Assembly: GCA_035578155.1 (NCBI GenBank)
Contig: JAPWDM010000061.1
Location: 124,001-188,000, forward strand
DNA: 64,000 nt
Source: Brachynemurus nebulosus
Taxonomy: Eukaryota; Arthropoda; Insecta; Neuroptera; Myrmeleontidae
Direction: 5' to 3'
Part shown: one piece after another, positions 9,576 to 20,579 of the stretch
How the letters are laid out: each line of letters begins with the position of its first letter
How positions within the stretch are numbered: position 1 is the stretch's first letter
The notes under the pieces: model-generated
Seen by the model: only the letters and a program-made list of their open reading frames with translations
Databases searched by the model: none
Told to the model about the DNA's origin: nothing
Position numbers and translations under genes: made by a program

Positions 9576-11491
9576 AAGTTGGGATCTTCATGGGATTATA
9601 TATATTTTTAAATATATCTATGAAGAGACATTAAAAAACGCATTTAAAGAATCTTGAAATTAGTGTGTTCTGCTGATTATAACTCAGTTTGTTAACAGAT
9701 ATAGGGTTTGTATGTGTAAATGGTAATTTTATGTATATTATGGAAGAAACTCTGTGACTTTCAATAAGTTCTGATAAAGATACAGTTATTTTATTTGTCC
9801 TGAGAGAGTCAAGCTGTGACAGGAAACAGGCAAGTAGGATCTTGCAAGCAGAACTTTAGATATGAATCGATCTCATGCCAGTCCTTGAGCAGTGCAGTTC
9901 AGTTAATTGTTCAGTGTTTCTAAAAGTGGGTTGTGTAACCCCAGTACCCTATTGAAAGTGTTGCTAGATTCTAAAAGTGGGTTGTTTAACCCCAGTCTTT
10001 ATATTCAATCTGATCCAGCAATTCGGTGTTCAACTATAGAATTGTATAGAAGAGACAACTCAAAAAGTCGCTTAAAAAATTAAATTATCATTACAGAAAA
10101 AATACGCTGCCAATGGGGTGTGGCACACAGCTTCCTCGTACTCGTAATAAACTTTATAGTATTGTACCAAATATAAGTGTACCGTGGAATTATAATATTT
10201 TCGCCTTAAAGTTCGAAAAAAATTGTTGTAACTCAAAATACTTAAGGCAGAACTATAAAATAATAGCAAAAATAGTTTAGAAACTAACACCCAGAATACT
10301 TTAAAAATTTGAGCGAAGTGGGACTAGCAGTAAATAAGATATTGACATTTAATGGGATTTCATGGTAGGGGACCATCTAAGAATCAGACCGTATAATTTC
10401 TGACAATTTCATAAAAAAGAATTTAATAGTTCAGAAGTTATGCCACTTGGTGCAAACTGGCGACACACAGACGGACAGGCAGACAGACGGACGCACAGAC
10501 ACCAAACCAAAATTGTTCAGGAAGTTCTAAAACGTAAAATGTGCGTAAGAAATTTTATTTTGGAGGAATTTTTTTTTCTTTTTCAAAAGTGATCGCAATG
10601 CTTCCGCTACTTTAGTAGTCTTGGAAGCAATAGCAACAGTCATTTGAATTTCCATAGTATATTTTGTCTTTATCTAATAAATGGCAAGACATATTTCTTA
10701 AAGGAATACTAACTTTGAGTCAGGGGTATAAAAAGATACCAATATATTAAAGCGTTGTTGTCACACTCTTAAATTGCTTATATTGGATTGTTGTCATGGT
10801 CGTCATAATTTTCAATGGTATACAGCGTAAATACTTGCTTCAAAAAAAGAACCAGAGTTCTAGTGAAAAGAGCGACAACTGGAAATGACTCATCCACACA
10901 AATTAATGTTTTAGACAAACTCGTAATATAGCTATCTCTCACAAGATCTACTATCTAATATACTGAAAAAGGATAGTAGAAATTATAATAACTTTTGAGT
11001 GTTTTTGGGAGGCACATTGTATTGGAAAAGCATTTTTTTAAATATGATCCCTATAGGATTCCAATTTAAAATTTTGTTTGTTTGTAGATCAATACTTAAG
11101 TAATTACCTAAAAATTTTTCAAAAAGATTTATGATATTATTTTTTTGGAATAAAATTTTTAAGATTTAAGTTGAAAAGTTAAAAGTTATAATTTTTTTGA
11201 AATTAGCTTGTTGCAAATCATTTTAAAGCTTGGAAATTTCTAAAAAAATGGTATTTTGCTCCAAAGTGTATCTTTATCCTAATCCAAAATATAGCTAGAA
11301 ACGTAAAACAATGTGTGCCTAAGTTTCACATATTTCACAATTTAAAAAATTGTTTAATAAAAAAGTACATGAGATAAAAACAAAATCTTTTGGTTTCTTT
11401 CTTCTTTCACCTAGTATAGCCAGAGGACAAAATATTACGTTAATATAAAATGGTAAGGTAATTTTCTTTGGATCGCTTGATAAGGATTGAC
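9576..11491. mobile_element. Family E TIR element, copy 1 (left end missing)
   Basis: Collinear with 18904-20494, ending at the same gcttgataaggattgac terminus. The left ~430 bp, including the left terminal repeat, are absent. Relative to copy 2 it carries a ~540-bp insertion (10098-10640). No convincing ORF. Confidence 0.7.
10098..10640. mobile_element. ~540-bp insertion in family E copy 1
   Basis: Copy 2 reads attacagaaaaaaatagcagcag straight through, while copy 1 is interrupted after acagaaaaaa and resumes at tagcaacagtc. The insert contains a gacacacagacggacaggcag tract like those in many insect SINE/LINE-type repeats. The flanking duplication would be very short (about 3-4 bp, ambiguous). 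Class unknown. Confidence 0.5.
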
Positions 11492-11499
11492 ACTTTTTA

Positions 11500-12690
11500 G
11501 CAGTAAAAATCTGCATAGAATAAAATCTAACTTATTTTCTACTAATAGTCGTTTATTTAAATTATATAATGTTAATAATATCAAATAGTTATACATAAAT
11601 TACGTGAGTTTTTATATTTGCATCAATTTCAAGTTACAATATTAAAAATTAGTTTGATTTATTTTTATAATTTTTTTTTATTAAATATAGTTTAAAAAAA
11701 AATAGGTATACCATAATCACTTTTTAACATGTAAACAATAATAAGATTTTTTTAATTTACAAATTTCAAGAAGATCCAAATTTTTGAATTGCGATTTCAA
11801 GAAGATCCAATGTTTTGAATTGAAATTTATGAGTTAGTCCTATTGGTCGATTAATCATAATACCCAGTTTTGGATTGTTCTGCAGCCACGCGAACATCTG
11901 CTCATTTAAATTGTCGAATCTCGCCGGCAATGATATGTATCCAATTTCTAACTCCAAAACTGTTTTCATTTTCGTTAAATCGAATTTTGATGGTAGTTGA
12001 TTTGCTCCCATTATTCTATATATTTTTCCAATCTCCATATTAAAAAGTTAATCCACCGTTTGATGGAACCAAGATGGTTCAATTCAGACATAAAAGACGT
12101 CATTTGTTGCACTAAGTCCCTGTCTGCAGCAGTAATGGATTCCATTGTTCGCAATAATTCAATAATTAAGTTTTAGCCAACAATTGAAAATAATTTTTTT
12201 ACAACAATAAGATTTTAATGTTTTTCACTAAAAGTTCCAACCAAATTGTGATTGAAAAGTTATGGTATGGTCTTTTATAGTAGAAAAATAGCATGATGAC
12301 GCTAGTTAGCAAACTATGGGAATTTCTTTATGTAGCCACACAGGTTAAAACCTGTTGCTTCATTTTTACATATTAAGCATAAATCTTCGCTATTAATATC
12401 AGTATATTTTCTAATGACGTCAGCTGACAATTTATACGAGTTCAAACCTGTTTTCAGATAAAAATATACAATCATATGGTCACATTATGAATCAAGGTAC
12501 AGAGTTCACGGTGGTTCAGACTAGCAACGCCATTTTTTTAATGGTTAGTTTAACTATCAAAAAGGATTTTCGGCTCCATCTATTGACACTTTTTCAAACT
12601 TACGCACAGGGATCGCCAGTATCCAGACTACGAGTTCCATCTAGTAGTGAAAACATGGAATTTACAGAGCTCAAAGGTGGTTGCACCATC
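11500..12690 (-). mobile_element. Family D repeat, copy 2 (inverted)
   Basis: Reverse complement of 6199-7407, abutting the end of family E copy 1. It contains the same TATA box, ORF and AT-rich tail. Confidence 0.6.
11766..12145 (-). pseudogene. Family D orphan ORF, copy 2 (unidentified protein)
   Basis: The start corresponding to copy 1 is at 12143-12145. Relative to copy 1 there is an in-frame 3-nt deletion near residue 17 and then a 1-bp deletion just before MEIGKIYRIMGANQL. After that the frame stays open for 90 codons, through KTVLELEIGYISLPARFDNL, QMFAWLQNNPKLGIMINRP and IGLTHKFQFKTLDLLEIAI, to a stop at 11766. Thus copy 2 preserves the C-terminal part that copy 1 has lost, and copy 1 preserves the N-terminal part. 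The product is unknown to me, with no signal peptide or membrane segment. A small nucleic-acid-binding protein of a transposon or virus-like element is one possibility, unsupported beyond the context. Confidence 0.55.
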
Positions 12691-12820
12691 GGATGGTGGT
12701 TGCAAAAAATCGGATGGAGGGGTGGAGGTGCTGGAATGCCTATATTGTTACTACTGCTATAAGTGGTTTTTCATATAGGATCATCGGAGGTGGATAAGCC
12801 ATAGTGTCTACGTAGTGAGT

Positions 12821-13492
12821 CTAATAATTGGTTCTATGACTGAATGTTTGGCTTAGTGGCGTGATACCGAGTGAGTGCAGGTCCTTCGAATAAATCAACT
12901 GCGGACGTAAAAAGATCATGATGTGAAACATGACGCGCTTCAGCGCAAGTACATGAATTTCGTTTATGAATTCCTGGACATCGCCAACACTAGAGAATCG
13001 GATATTCCATTTATAAGCAGGTGGAGGTTTATAACGAGGTACAACCGGATTGACGGACGTAGGGACATGGACGGGAAAGTGTCTAGTACGTTCTAAAAGT
13101 TCCGCATCTAAATTATTAAAAGACTCTTCAAATAATTCGGCCTGTTCTAAATAAGGGGCAGTAGTGTCGTCTCTAAACTGACGATTTTTAATCAAATTTA
13201 GCCGACACAAACAGTGTGAAATACGGTTCGACAAATGTTGGTATTCGAGAGAATTTTTTTAACCGACAAACAACCGGATTTCAGCACAAATCTGAGTATA
13301 TTTAGCACGTACGGTACAAATTTCACTTACTAAAGGAGGATTAAATGTACGATAAAATTCTAAACACGAATTCAATAAAGAAAACACTTGCCTAGCTGTA
13401 AGGGCTGTAGGGCATCTTCCATGTCTCAAGATTTCGTACATAAGCTCATCACGTTTTAAGCCAAGGTATGAAATATCAGCTAGAGCGTTCAT
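12821..13492 (-). pseudogene. gag-like ORF with one in-frame stop
   Basis: From the ATG at 13492 the frame reads MNALADISYLGLKRDELMYE, then ILRHGRCPTALTARQVFSLL. This fits the LKxxELxyEL.xRG...T...lR..L pattern found at the N-terminus of many insect retrotransposon Gag proteins. A TAA at 13259-13261 interrupts an otherwise continuous frame that goes on through SNRISHCLCRLNLIKNRQF, AELFEESFNNLDAEL and PPAYKWNIRFSSVGDVQEFI to 12821, about 224 codons in all. The single-stop lesion suggests fairly recent inactivation. No zinc knuckle, protease or reverse transcriptase follows; sequence beyond 12820 belongs to other repeats. Gag identity is probable, not certain. Confidence 0.5.
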
Positions 13493-13499
13493 AATTAAA

Positions 13500-14103
13500 A
13501 TTTTCTTTAACGTAAAGGAAAACGCAAATAATAGAAGTTAAATTTAAGAATAGATAATTAGGGTAACGAAAACTGCAATAGATGCAAAAAAATGTTTCGT
13601 ACAAAACTTGTAGATGTTAACATTCTCTACAACTTTTATTTGAAACATTTCTCTATATCTATAATAGTTTACGCGAAAATGTGAAAAAATGGCTTTTGGA
13701 GCAACTTCAGCCCCTTTTCACCCTGACGCTGGGTTCGCAACCCCCTTAAAATTACTCAAATCTAGTATGCCTAGGAATATTTCAGCCAAGTTTGGCCGAG
13801 GTTGAAAAATTGCCATTTGAGGCCTTACTTGACTGGACTATTAGCTTTTAATTTATTAACAGTATGACTATCTAAACCTTTTACTTTCTATATGATTTAA
13901 AAAAAATAGTAGTTTTTAAATAATGAACAAATTTAAAATTTTAGATAAAACCAACAATTATTTTGCATTGTTTAAACTGTTTAATTTGGCCACAGTATAC
14001 TCGATATCATATTACCTTGTACAGTTTAAATAACATTTAATTAATATTTCCTCTTAATTTTTATAATTTTAAAGTATTCCGAAAAAATTCAGAATTGTAA
14101 AAA
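13500..14103. other. No gene recognised
   Basis: AT-rich, with a moderately GC-rich patch near 13690-13830 (gacgctgggttcgcaacccc). No coding frame or paired termini seen. It may include the leader of the gag-like element upstream of 13492 on the minus strand. Confidence 0.4.
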
Positions 14104-14290
14104 ATAGTCGACACGCCACGCGACTAAAGCGTTTCTGTTGATTTCTCGTGCGAATTGTTGCTCTCGGGTCTTTACAAGTCCTCTGATAACAATCTTCGCA
14201 AATTCGTCCAAGTTAGTTATGGTGAAAAAAAAAAATACATATTCATTAAAATGTACGAAAATAAAGTTGGAAAGTAAGAAAGAAAAACGA
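14093..14290 (-). other. Orphan open frame, possible exon or fragment
   Basis: On the minus strand a stop-free frame of about 60 codons ends TGA near 14093. It reads ITNLDEFAKIVIRGLVKTRE then QQFAREINRNALVAWRVDYF. Base composition is markedly less AT-rich than the surroundings and codons such as GCG, CGA and GTC are used. It has no ATG and no clear splice acceptor (an 11-T run precedes the best part). It could be an exon, a gene relic or chance. Confidence 0.3.
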
Positions 14291-14329
14291 TTAGTCAGAA
14301 AATAAAAAATTTTCTAGATAAACATAATC

Positions 14330-14752
14330 CATGTTTTGAAAATGTGAATTGCTTGAAAATTGCGACATTCATTTCTTTATTTTTCTGCATTATTGTTGTT
14401 AAAGCGATAGTAAGGGTAGTTATAATATTAAATTGGTATATCCCATTTCAGATACAATTGATCATGAGTCAAAGTTAAAAAATTAAATAATTCTTATATT
14501 CAAAGCAAATCAATCTTCTATTCTTTTCTAAAAACAAACTGCAAATCTGAAATTTACGTAAGTGCAATAGTGAAAGAGATAAAGCCATGAAAACAGAAAT
14601 TATTTAAATTCATAAGTGATGAAGCATGGTTAAATTTAAGTAAAATGGACCATATTATTATTTTGTTCCAAGCACTTTTGTGATATAACTTTCCTTATGG
14701 GAATTCAGTGTTAAATAGACCGTATGTACACATCCAAACGGGACATCCCGTG
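14330..14752 (-). mobile_element. Family F MITE, copy 2 (partial)
   Basis: Matches the reverse complement of 16963-17452: gaattgcttgaaaattgcgac, gcattattgttgttaaagc, then ccaagcacttttgtga and the end cgggacatcccg. One end is missing. A smaller insert (14437-14652) interrupts it. Confidence 0.65.
14437..14652. mobile_element. Small insert (family H) within family F
   Basis: Absent from family F copy 1, where aaattt joins atattattattttgttc directly. Its right part (14516-14652) is the reverse complement of 54085-54220, which lies inside a family A copy. Ends resemble each other (GGTATATCCCATTTCAG and, inverted, GGTCCATTTTACTT). Confidence 0.55.
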
Positions 14753-14850
14753 TAATATACTACTACTATTTTTCAGTGCTAGAAAGAACTGAAAATGGCA
14801 CACAACTTGTTCCGATTTTTTTGAAATCAACTCTACATACATAATACATA

Positions 14851-15202
14851 CAGTCTGTTTCAGCGAAGTAAGAACATACAAAATTTAACATGGGAAAAAA
14901 TTGTTGGGATCAGAGTATGCTTGTCTTTTATAGGTATCACTTTTATATAGGTATCCATAGTTATTAAAATTTTCTTTCGTTGCAAAAAAGTAAATCTGAA
15001 AACAAAACAATAGGTGTCCAATTTTCTACTAAGCCTTATTATTTTCTAATAAACATTTCAACATTAGATTAATATTTATTAGTCGAATTTTCTCCGAAAA
15101 ATTAGACTTATACAGTCTATACGATAAGAGCTGCGAGAGGCGAGAGTAGGGGCGCTATCCGTTTTCGGACCCGTAGAACACGAATATGTAGAAAGAAAAA
15201 TG

Positions 15203-15252
<50 letters not shown>

Positions 15253-16936
15253 CCGCCACCTTTTAATTTGTGTAGGGCCCCCCTATGGAAGTTAAGAGAT
15301 GAAATTTGGTAAATGGGGCTCATTTTCGAGGCACCTCATACTATCAAAGTGGGGTCAAATTTTGGGCAAATTTTTTTTCTGGCCCGACCTTTAAGGGGGT
15401 GGTGGGGGGCGGAAAAGCAATAAAACTTTTCCAAACCGGTTTTAAATAATGTTTCGGTCAATTATCTACAACATATCCAAAATGCAGCTTCCTAGGATGA
15501 TATGGTGGGAGTAGAGGGGGGAAAAACGATTTTCGCTGGATCTAACAGGCCCCCAGCCCCCCAGAATTAACGTAGAGGATTCAAATTTGGTGTGTTGATA
15601 AAGTTCGTACCTAGGTTGTGCTTTTTGGAGGTTTTAATATTTTACCCCCACCCCCCTCATTTTTAAGCTACAATTTCATGCATTTTCGACGTTTTCGAAG
15701 TTTGTACCACTCGCACAGGTCACCCGAATAAACCTAAAGGGCTGAAATTTTGTATTCGGATTGAGTTAGTATCAAGGGGGTGCCTTTTGGGGGTCTCGAC
15801 TTTTAACCCCTACCCCCACCATTTTTATACCCAAAAGAACATGATTTTTCTTGTTTTTTAACAGTTTCGTTCGGGTCAAAATCTCCCCAACTAAACCTAG
15901 AGGGCTGAAATTTGGTGTGCAGGTTAAGCTAATAGCCAGACACTGTTTTTTGGAGGTTTCAACTTTTAACCCTTACCCCCACGATTTTTACGCCAATATT
16001 TCCTTAATTTTTTTTCTTGTTTTCTAACACGTCTAGAGACTCCATAAGGAAACCTAGAGGGCTGAAATTTTGTACGTGTATTCAGTTAGTATCCAGCTAG
16101 TACCTTGTAGGGAGTCCACATCACTTTTCCCCCCACTTCTCCCCTTTTTACATCGGAATTGAATGCTATTGTTAAATGTGTTTTAAAAGCATTATGTTTA
16201 TTCTAAATACAAGTAGGCGAATAGTAATTTTAAAAAATTTAAAAAAAAGTGAACTTACTTTTATGACAAATGAAATACATAGATATTAAGTAATTTAAAA
16301 ATGTTATTAAAGTCACTGTTTATTTATAAATTAGGAATTTTGGATTTTTAGTATTTATAAAATAGAAATTTTGGATTTTTTTGGAAAGAAAAAATATCTT
16401 TATAAAGGCCTTCCAGTTTACTATTTAAGGTCCTTTTTTAATATTTAAAACTAAAACATAAAGGCAATTAACGGATAAACATGGGCAGGAATGTCCTCGT
16501 ACGAATTGTGTTGGCTTTTTTTCTGCTACCTGTTTTCGGCACAAAATTGAAATTTACTGAGATACAGCCCTTAAATACTTAAAACCTTTTTTTAAAGCCT
16601 CGATCAGCCGAACACTCATCACCAGTTTTGAAACCAACAAAATGACAATTCGGTTGTAGACTTTCAATCACATTTCGCTTGTAGACACTCAATACCGAAG
16701 ATGAAGGGGAAAATTCGACTACCGTGATGGGGCCCCGCTGCTCACGGCGTTTTTTATAGTCAGTTATCTCAGTAAATTTACTGCTATTGTCTTTTAATTA
16801 CTTTTAAACATTATTTTGACGCTATATTATTTAAGGTTTTGCTAAATATTTAATAATCATAAACTAAAGCACCCCTTGATCATAACAAATTTTCCGTGTT
16901 AAAATTTATATGTTCTTAGTTGCTTGAAACACCCGG
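14851..16936. mobile_element. Family G MITE, copy 1, split by a family A insertion
   Basis: Termini are CAGTCTGTTTCAGCGAAGTA and, inverted, CCGGGTGTTTCAAGCAACTA, both continuing AGAACATA. TA lies on each side (14849-14850, 16937-16938). Without the family A insertion at 15081-16749 it would be about 0.4 kb. No coding capacity; a Tc1/mariner-type MITE is the natural reading. Confidence 0.65.
15081..16749 (+). mobile_element. Family A (Helentron/HINE-like), full-length copy
   Basis: Complete from AGTCGAATTTTCTCC to the terminal hairpin ending CTCACGGCG. The order is: 5' asymmetric TIR; gcgagaggcgagagtagggg block; (TA)n at about 15208-15250; ~160-bp monomers with gaaattt(t/g)gt at about 15573, 15739, 15902 and 16060; unique 3' region with a short ORF at 16481; 3' inverted repeat GGGGAAAATTCGACTACCG; hairpin; T-run. 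This combination is that of DINE-1/HINE non-autonomous Helentrons. No Rep/helicase is encoded. Pre-insertion sequence is seen in family G copy 2 near 28137-28149. Confidence 0.75.
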
Positions 16937-16962
16937 TATAAATACAATAATAAAATAATATA

Positions 16963-17452
16963 CCGGCTGTCCCATTTGGATGTATACATAGGGTTTACAT
17001 GTTAATTGATAATATTGGATCCCCATAAGGAAAAAGTTATGTCACAAGAGTGCTTTGAACAAAATAATAATATAAATTTAATATTATAACTACTGTTACT
17101 ATAGCTTTAACAATAATAATGCAGTAAAATAAAGAAATGAACGTCGCAATTTTCAAGCAATTCACATTTTTACATAGGTAATAAATATTTCTGTTATTTT
17201 TTGTAAATTCAAAGAGCATTTTTTTATTTTCTTGAAAATAAATATTAAAATAATAAAAATACCAAAAGAATATTCTGTTGAAAAAATAGTGCAGATAATT
17301 TGGTGGGAAAAAATTATTTTATAACAGAAAATTACTAAAAATATGAATAGGTTTATCCAAAGCACTCTTGTGACATAACCTTTTCCTCATGGGAATCCAA
17401 TGTTATTAATTAACATGTAAATCGTATGTATACATCCGGCCGGGACACCCAG
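16963..17452. mobile_element. Family F MITE, copy 1 (490 bp, ~105-bp TIRs)
   Basis: Long imperfect terminal inverted repeats: left CCGGCTGTCCCATTTGGATG, right (inverted) CTGGGTGTCCCGGCCGGATG. Pairing continues through tgtatacat, ccttatgggg-like and gtcacaagagtgctttg blocks. TA flanks both ends (16961-16962, 17453-17454). The GGGTGTCCC terminus and TA target fit a mariner-type MITE. Confidence 0.75.
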
Positions 17453-17454
17453 TA

Positions 17455-18103
17455 TACGATATATTGTTACATGTTCCACAAATTTTGCAATGAATAAAAA
17501 TAAAATCTCTAATTCAGAAGTGGAAGTTTAAAAAAAAAAATTTTTTTGAATCGAAAAACTTTTGATCACCCGGTGATTTCACAATTTTTGATCACTCAGT
17601 ACATACATTGCAATATGTCGTATTTATAATTACGTGTAGTAGAATTCCCGTGAGCGCTTATTTATTCAGTGACTTACGAGGGAGTTACGTCGACGTCTGG
17701 CAATATGTAAGTTATATAAAGGTTTATTGGAAAAAATTTAATTCTTTTTCATTTGTAATTTTGACTTGCTTCCGGATGCTTTTTACCCAGGTAAAAATTT
17801 AATTTATTTAAACATTTATTGTTCCTATTGTTACTAAAGGAAAAAAAAATTGATTGTTCTGTAAACAATTTTTTTGTGTAACTTTATCCGTGTATTTTTA
17901 CAAAATTGTTTGGTTAAGAACCATTTGTGTTTTAATACATTCTTTTGTTATTGTGTTACTAACTGAACTTTGTTTGATGCTTTTACCCAGATTTACAACA
18001 TGTTCGAATAGTCTGAAGATTTATCAAACATGTTTGTGACCAGCATAGGAAACAATGGAAATCAATAATTGTGTGTTTTTGTGGAAGCCGTTGTAAATTG
18101 GAT
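17455..18103. other. No gene recognised
   Basis: AT-rich sequence with no long frame. Short plus-strand frames here are Phe/Ile-rich and not convincing. Confidence 0.4.
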
Positions 18104-18389
18104 TCAATGTGGAAGTTTTTTTTTTTTGGGAAAATTGTTCACGATTCCAAACGTACTGATGGTGATATTGTTTGGCTGATTATAAGCAAGTTTCGTTCGG
18201 AGCCGACCGTTAAAAAGTTCTGGAATTAGTTCATATGTTCCAGCATTAAACATTTTCAATTTACTGAGATAAGTGATTTCTGTTTCGTCATTTTCCTTTG
18301 TGATAAACTTCCATGAGTTACCTTGTGCCAACCTGTGTGAACCGGTTCTAATCATGTTAAAACTTGGTGAAATATTGTGTGACTTACGT
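18104..18389 (-). other. Orphan open frame, possible exon
   Basis: From 18389 a stop-free frame reads ALRKSHNISPSFNMIRTGSH, then RLAQGNSWKFITKENDETE, KLKMFNAGTYELIPELF and NGRLRTKLAYNQPNNITIST, ending at 18104 after a lysine run encoded by a homopolymer. Amino-acid composition is balanced and protein-like, unlike chance frames in this AT-rich DNA. An ATG is available at 18355, and a possible splice acceptor (cctgacctaaattag) precedes 18389. I do not recognise the protein. Alternatives: an exon of a host gene, or a relic of a mobile element or integrated virus. Confidence 0.35.
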
Positions 18390-18469
18390 AATGCACTAAT
18401 TTAGGTCAGGAACTCTATTTTTTTCATTTACAACTAATTTTCTTACTGTAAAATTGATTTAATAATGGA

Positions 18470-20494
18470 GTCAATCCATATCAAGTGATTCAAATTTGAA
18501 TAAATTTTTTACCTGACCTCACTCAATATTTTTTTTCTTTTAATTTTCTTGAAGAGCTACTCTAACTTAGTACAAATTACAAATTTCAGATTTTTATCAC
18601 TTATGGTTGCCTTTTTAAATAATTTTGAAATTTGGAAAATTCGCAAATTTTGCAGTGTAACATAATACGTTTTTTACTGTAACTCCGTTTAGGGTTGTGA
18701 TAGAAATATAAAAATAACACCATTCTCTTCAGAATTGCTTAAGCTTTAATTTGATATATTACAAGTGTGTGTTTAAAGCAACTAAATTTTTTTATATAAA
18801 AACTCAAAATTTCAAAGAAGATTCCAAAGAAATAATATTCTCAAAAGTTTCGAAAAAAATCCTGGTTATTGTTTTAACTTTTATAAACAAAATTTAAAAA
18901 AATCAAGTTGGGACCTTCATGGGATCATATATATTTTTAAATATATCTATGAAGAGACGTTAAAAAACGTATTTAAAGGATCTTGAAGTTAGTTTTTGAT
19001 GGATTATAACTCAGTTTATTAAGAGATATAGGGTTTATATGTGTATAAATGGTAATTTTATGTATGTTATGGGAGATACTCAGTGGCGTCGCAAGACAAA
19101 AATGGGGAGTGGGCAAGATAATTTTTGCAGGGCCCCCTTTAATTTTGTTTTTAAAATTTCTGTCTTAAAAATTAGGGGACAATCAAAGGAAAAAAAAGAA
19201 AAACAGTCACTCGCGAGGTCCCTTTAAGTTGCGAGGCCGTGGGCGTGGGCCCACATCACCCACGCCTAGCTACGCCACTGAAGAAACTCTGTCAGTTTCA
19301 ATAAGTTCTGATAAAAATCCAGTTATTTTATTTGCCCTGAGACAGTCAGGTTGTGGCAAGAAACAGACAAGTAGGATCTTGCAAGCAGAACTTTAAATAT
19401 GAATCGATCTCATGCCAGTCCTTAAGCAGTGCAGTTCAGTTAATTCTTCAATGTTTCTAAAAACGGATTGTGTAACCCCAGTATGTTATTGAAAGTGTTG
19501 CTAGTTTGTAAAAGTGGGTTGTGTAACTCCAGTCTTTATATTCAATCTGATCCAGCAATTCGGTGTTCAACCATAGAAATGTATAGAAAGACAACTCAAA
19601 AAGTCGTTAAAAAAATTAAATTATCATTACAGAAAAAAATAGCAGCAGTTATTTGAATTTCTATAATATATTTTGCTTTATCTAATAAATGACAAGACAT
19701 ATTTCTTAAAGGAATACTAACTTTGAGTCAGGGTTATAAAAAAATACCACTACATTAAAGCGTTGTTATCACACTAGTCTTTTAAATTGCTGATATTGGA
19801 TTGTTGTCATGATCGTCATAATTTTCAGTGGTATACAACGTAAATACTTGCTTCAAAAAAAAGAACCATAGTTATAGTGAAAAGAACGACAACTGGAAAT
19901 GATTCATCCACATAAATTTATGTTTTAAACAAACTCGTAATATAGCTATCTCACACGAGATCTACTATCTAATGTATTGAAAAAGGATAGTAGAAATTAT
20001 AATAACTTTTGGGAGTGTTTTTGGGGGAAACATTTTTTTTAAAATATGATCCCAATAAGATCCCAACTTAAAATTTTGTTTGTTTGTAGACAAATACTTA
20101 AGTAATTACCTAAAAATTTTTCAAAACGATTTGAGATATTATTTTTCTGGAATAACCTTTTCAAAATTTAAGTTAAAAAATTAAGAGTTATAATTTTTTT
20201 GAAATTAGCTTGTTGCATATCATTTTAAAGCTAGTAAATTTCTGAAAAAAATGGTATTTTGCTCCAAAATATATCTTTATCCTAAGCTGAGATATAGCTA
20301 GAAACGTAAAACAATGTGTGTCTAAATTTCACATTTTTCACAATTTAAAAAATTGTTTAATAAAAAAGTACATGAGATAAAAACAAAATCTTTTGGTTTC
20401 ATTCTTCTTTCACCTAGTATAACCGGAGGACAAAATCTTAGGTTAATATAAAATAATAAGGTAATTTTCTTTGCATCACTTGATATGGATTGAC
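18470..20494. mobile_element. Family E TIR element, copy 2 (2.0 kb)
   Basis: Perfect 20-bp terminal inverted repeats: GTCAATCCATATCAAGTGAT at 18470 and its complement ending at 20494. Subterminal inverted repeats (gttgggaccttcatgggatc near 18907, inverted near 20044) reinforce the symmetry. It has no coding capacity. A target duplication is not evident, so superfamily is open. A hAT MITE lies inside (19081-19280). Confidence 0.65.
19081..19280. mobile_element. hAT MITE, 200 bp
   Basis: Ends CAGTGGCGTCGCAAG and, inverted, CAGTGGCGTAGCTAGG, typical of hAT elements. Flanked by 8-bp duplications GAGATACT (19073-19080) and AAGAAACT (19281-19288). The other family E copy has the single uninterrupted AAGAAACT, an empty site. 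Non-coding. Confidence 0.85.
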
Positions 20495-20579
20495 CCAATG
20501 ATTTCTGGTTTCCGGTTATATTTTTTTGTAATGTCATAACTTTTTTTTGCTTCCTTTTTATTTAGCTAATGTTTGCTGG

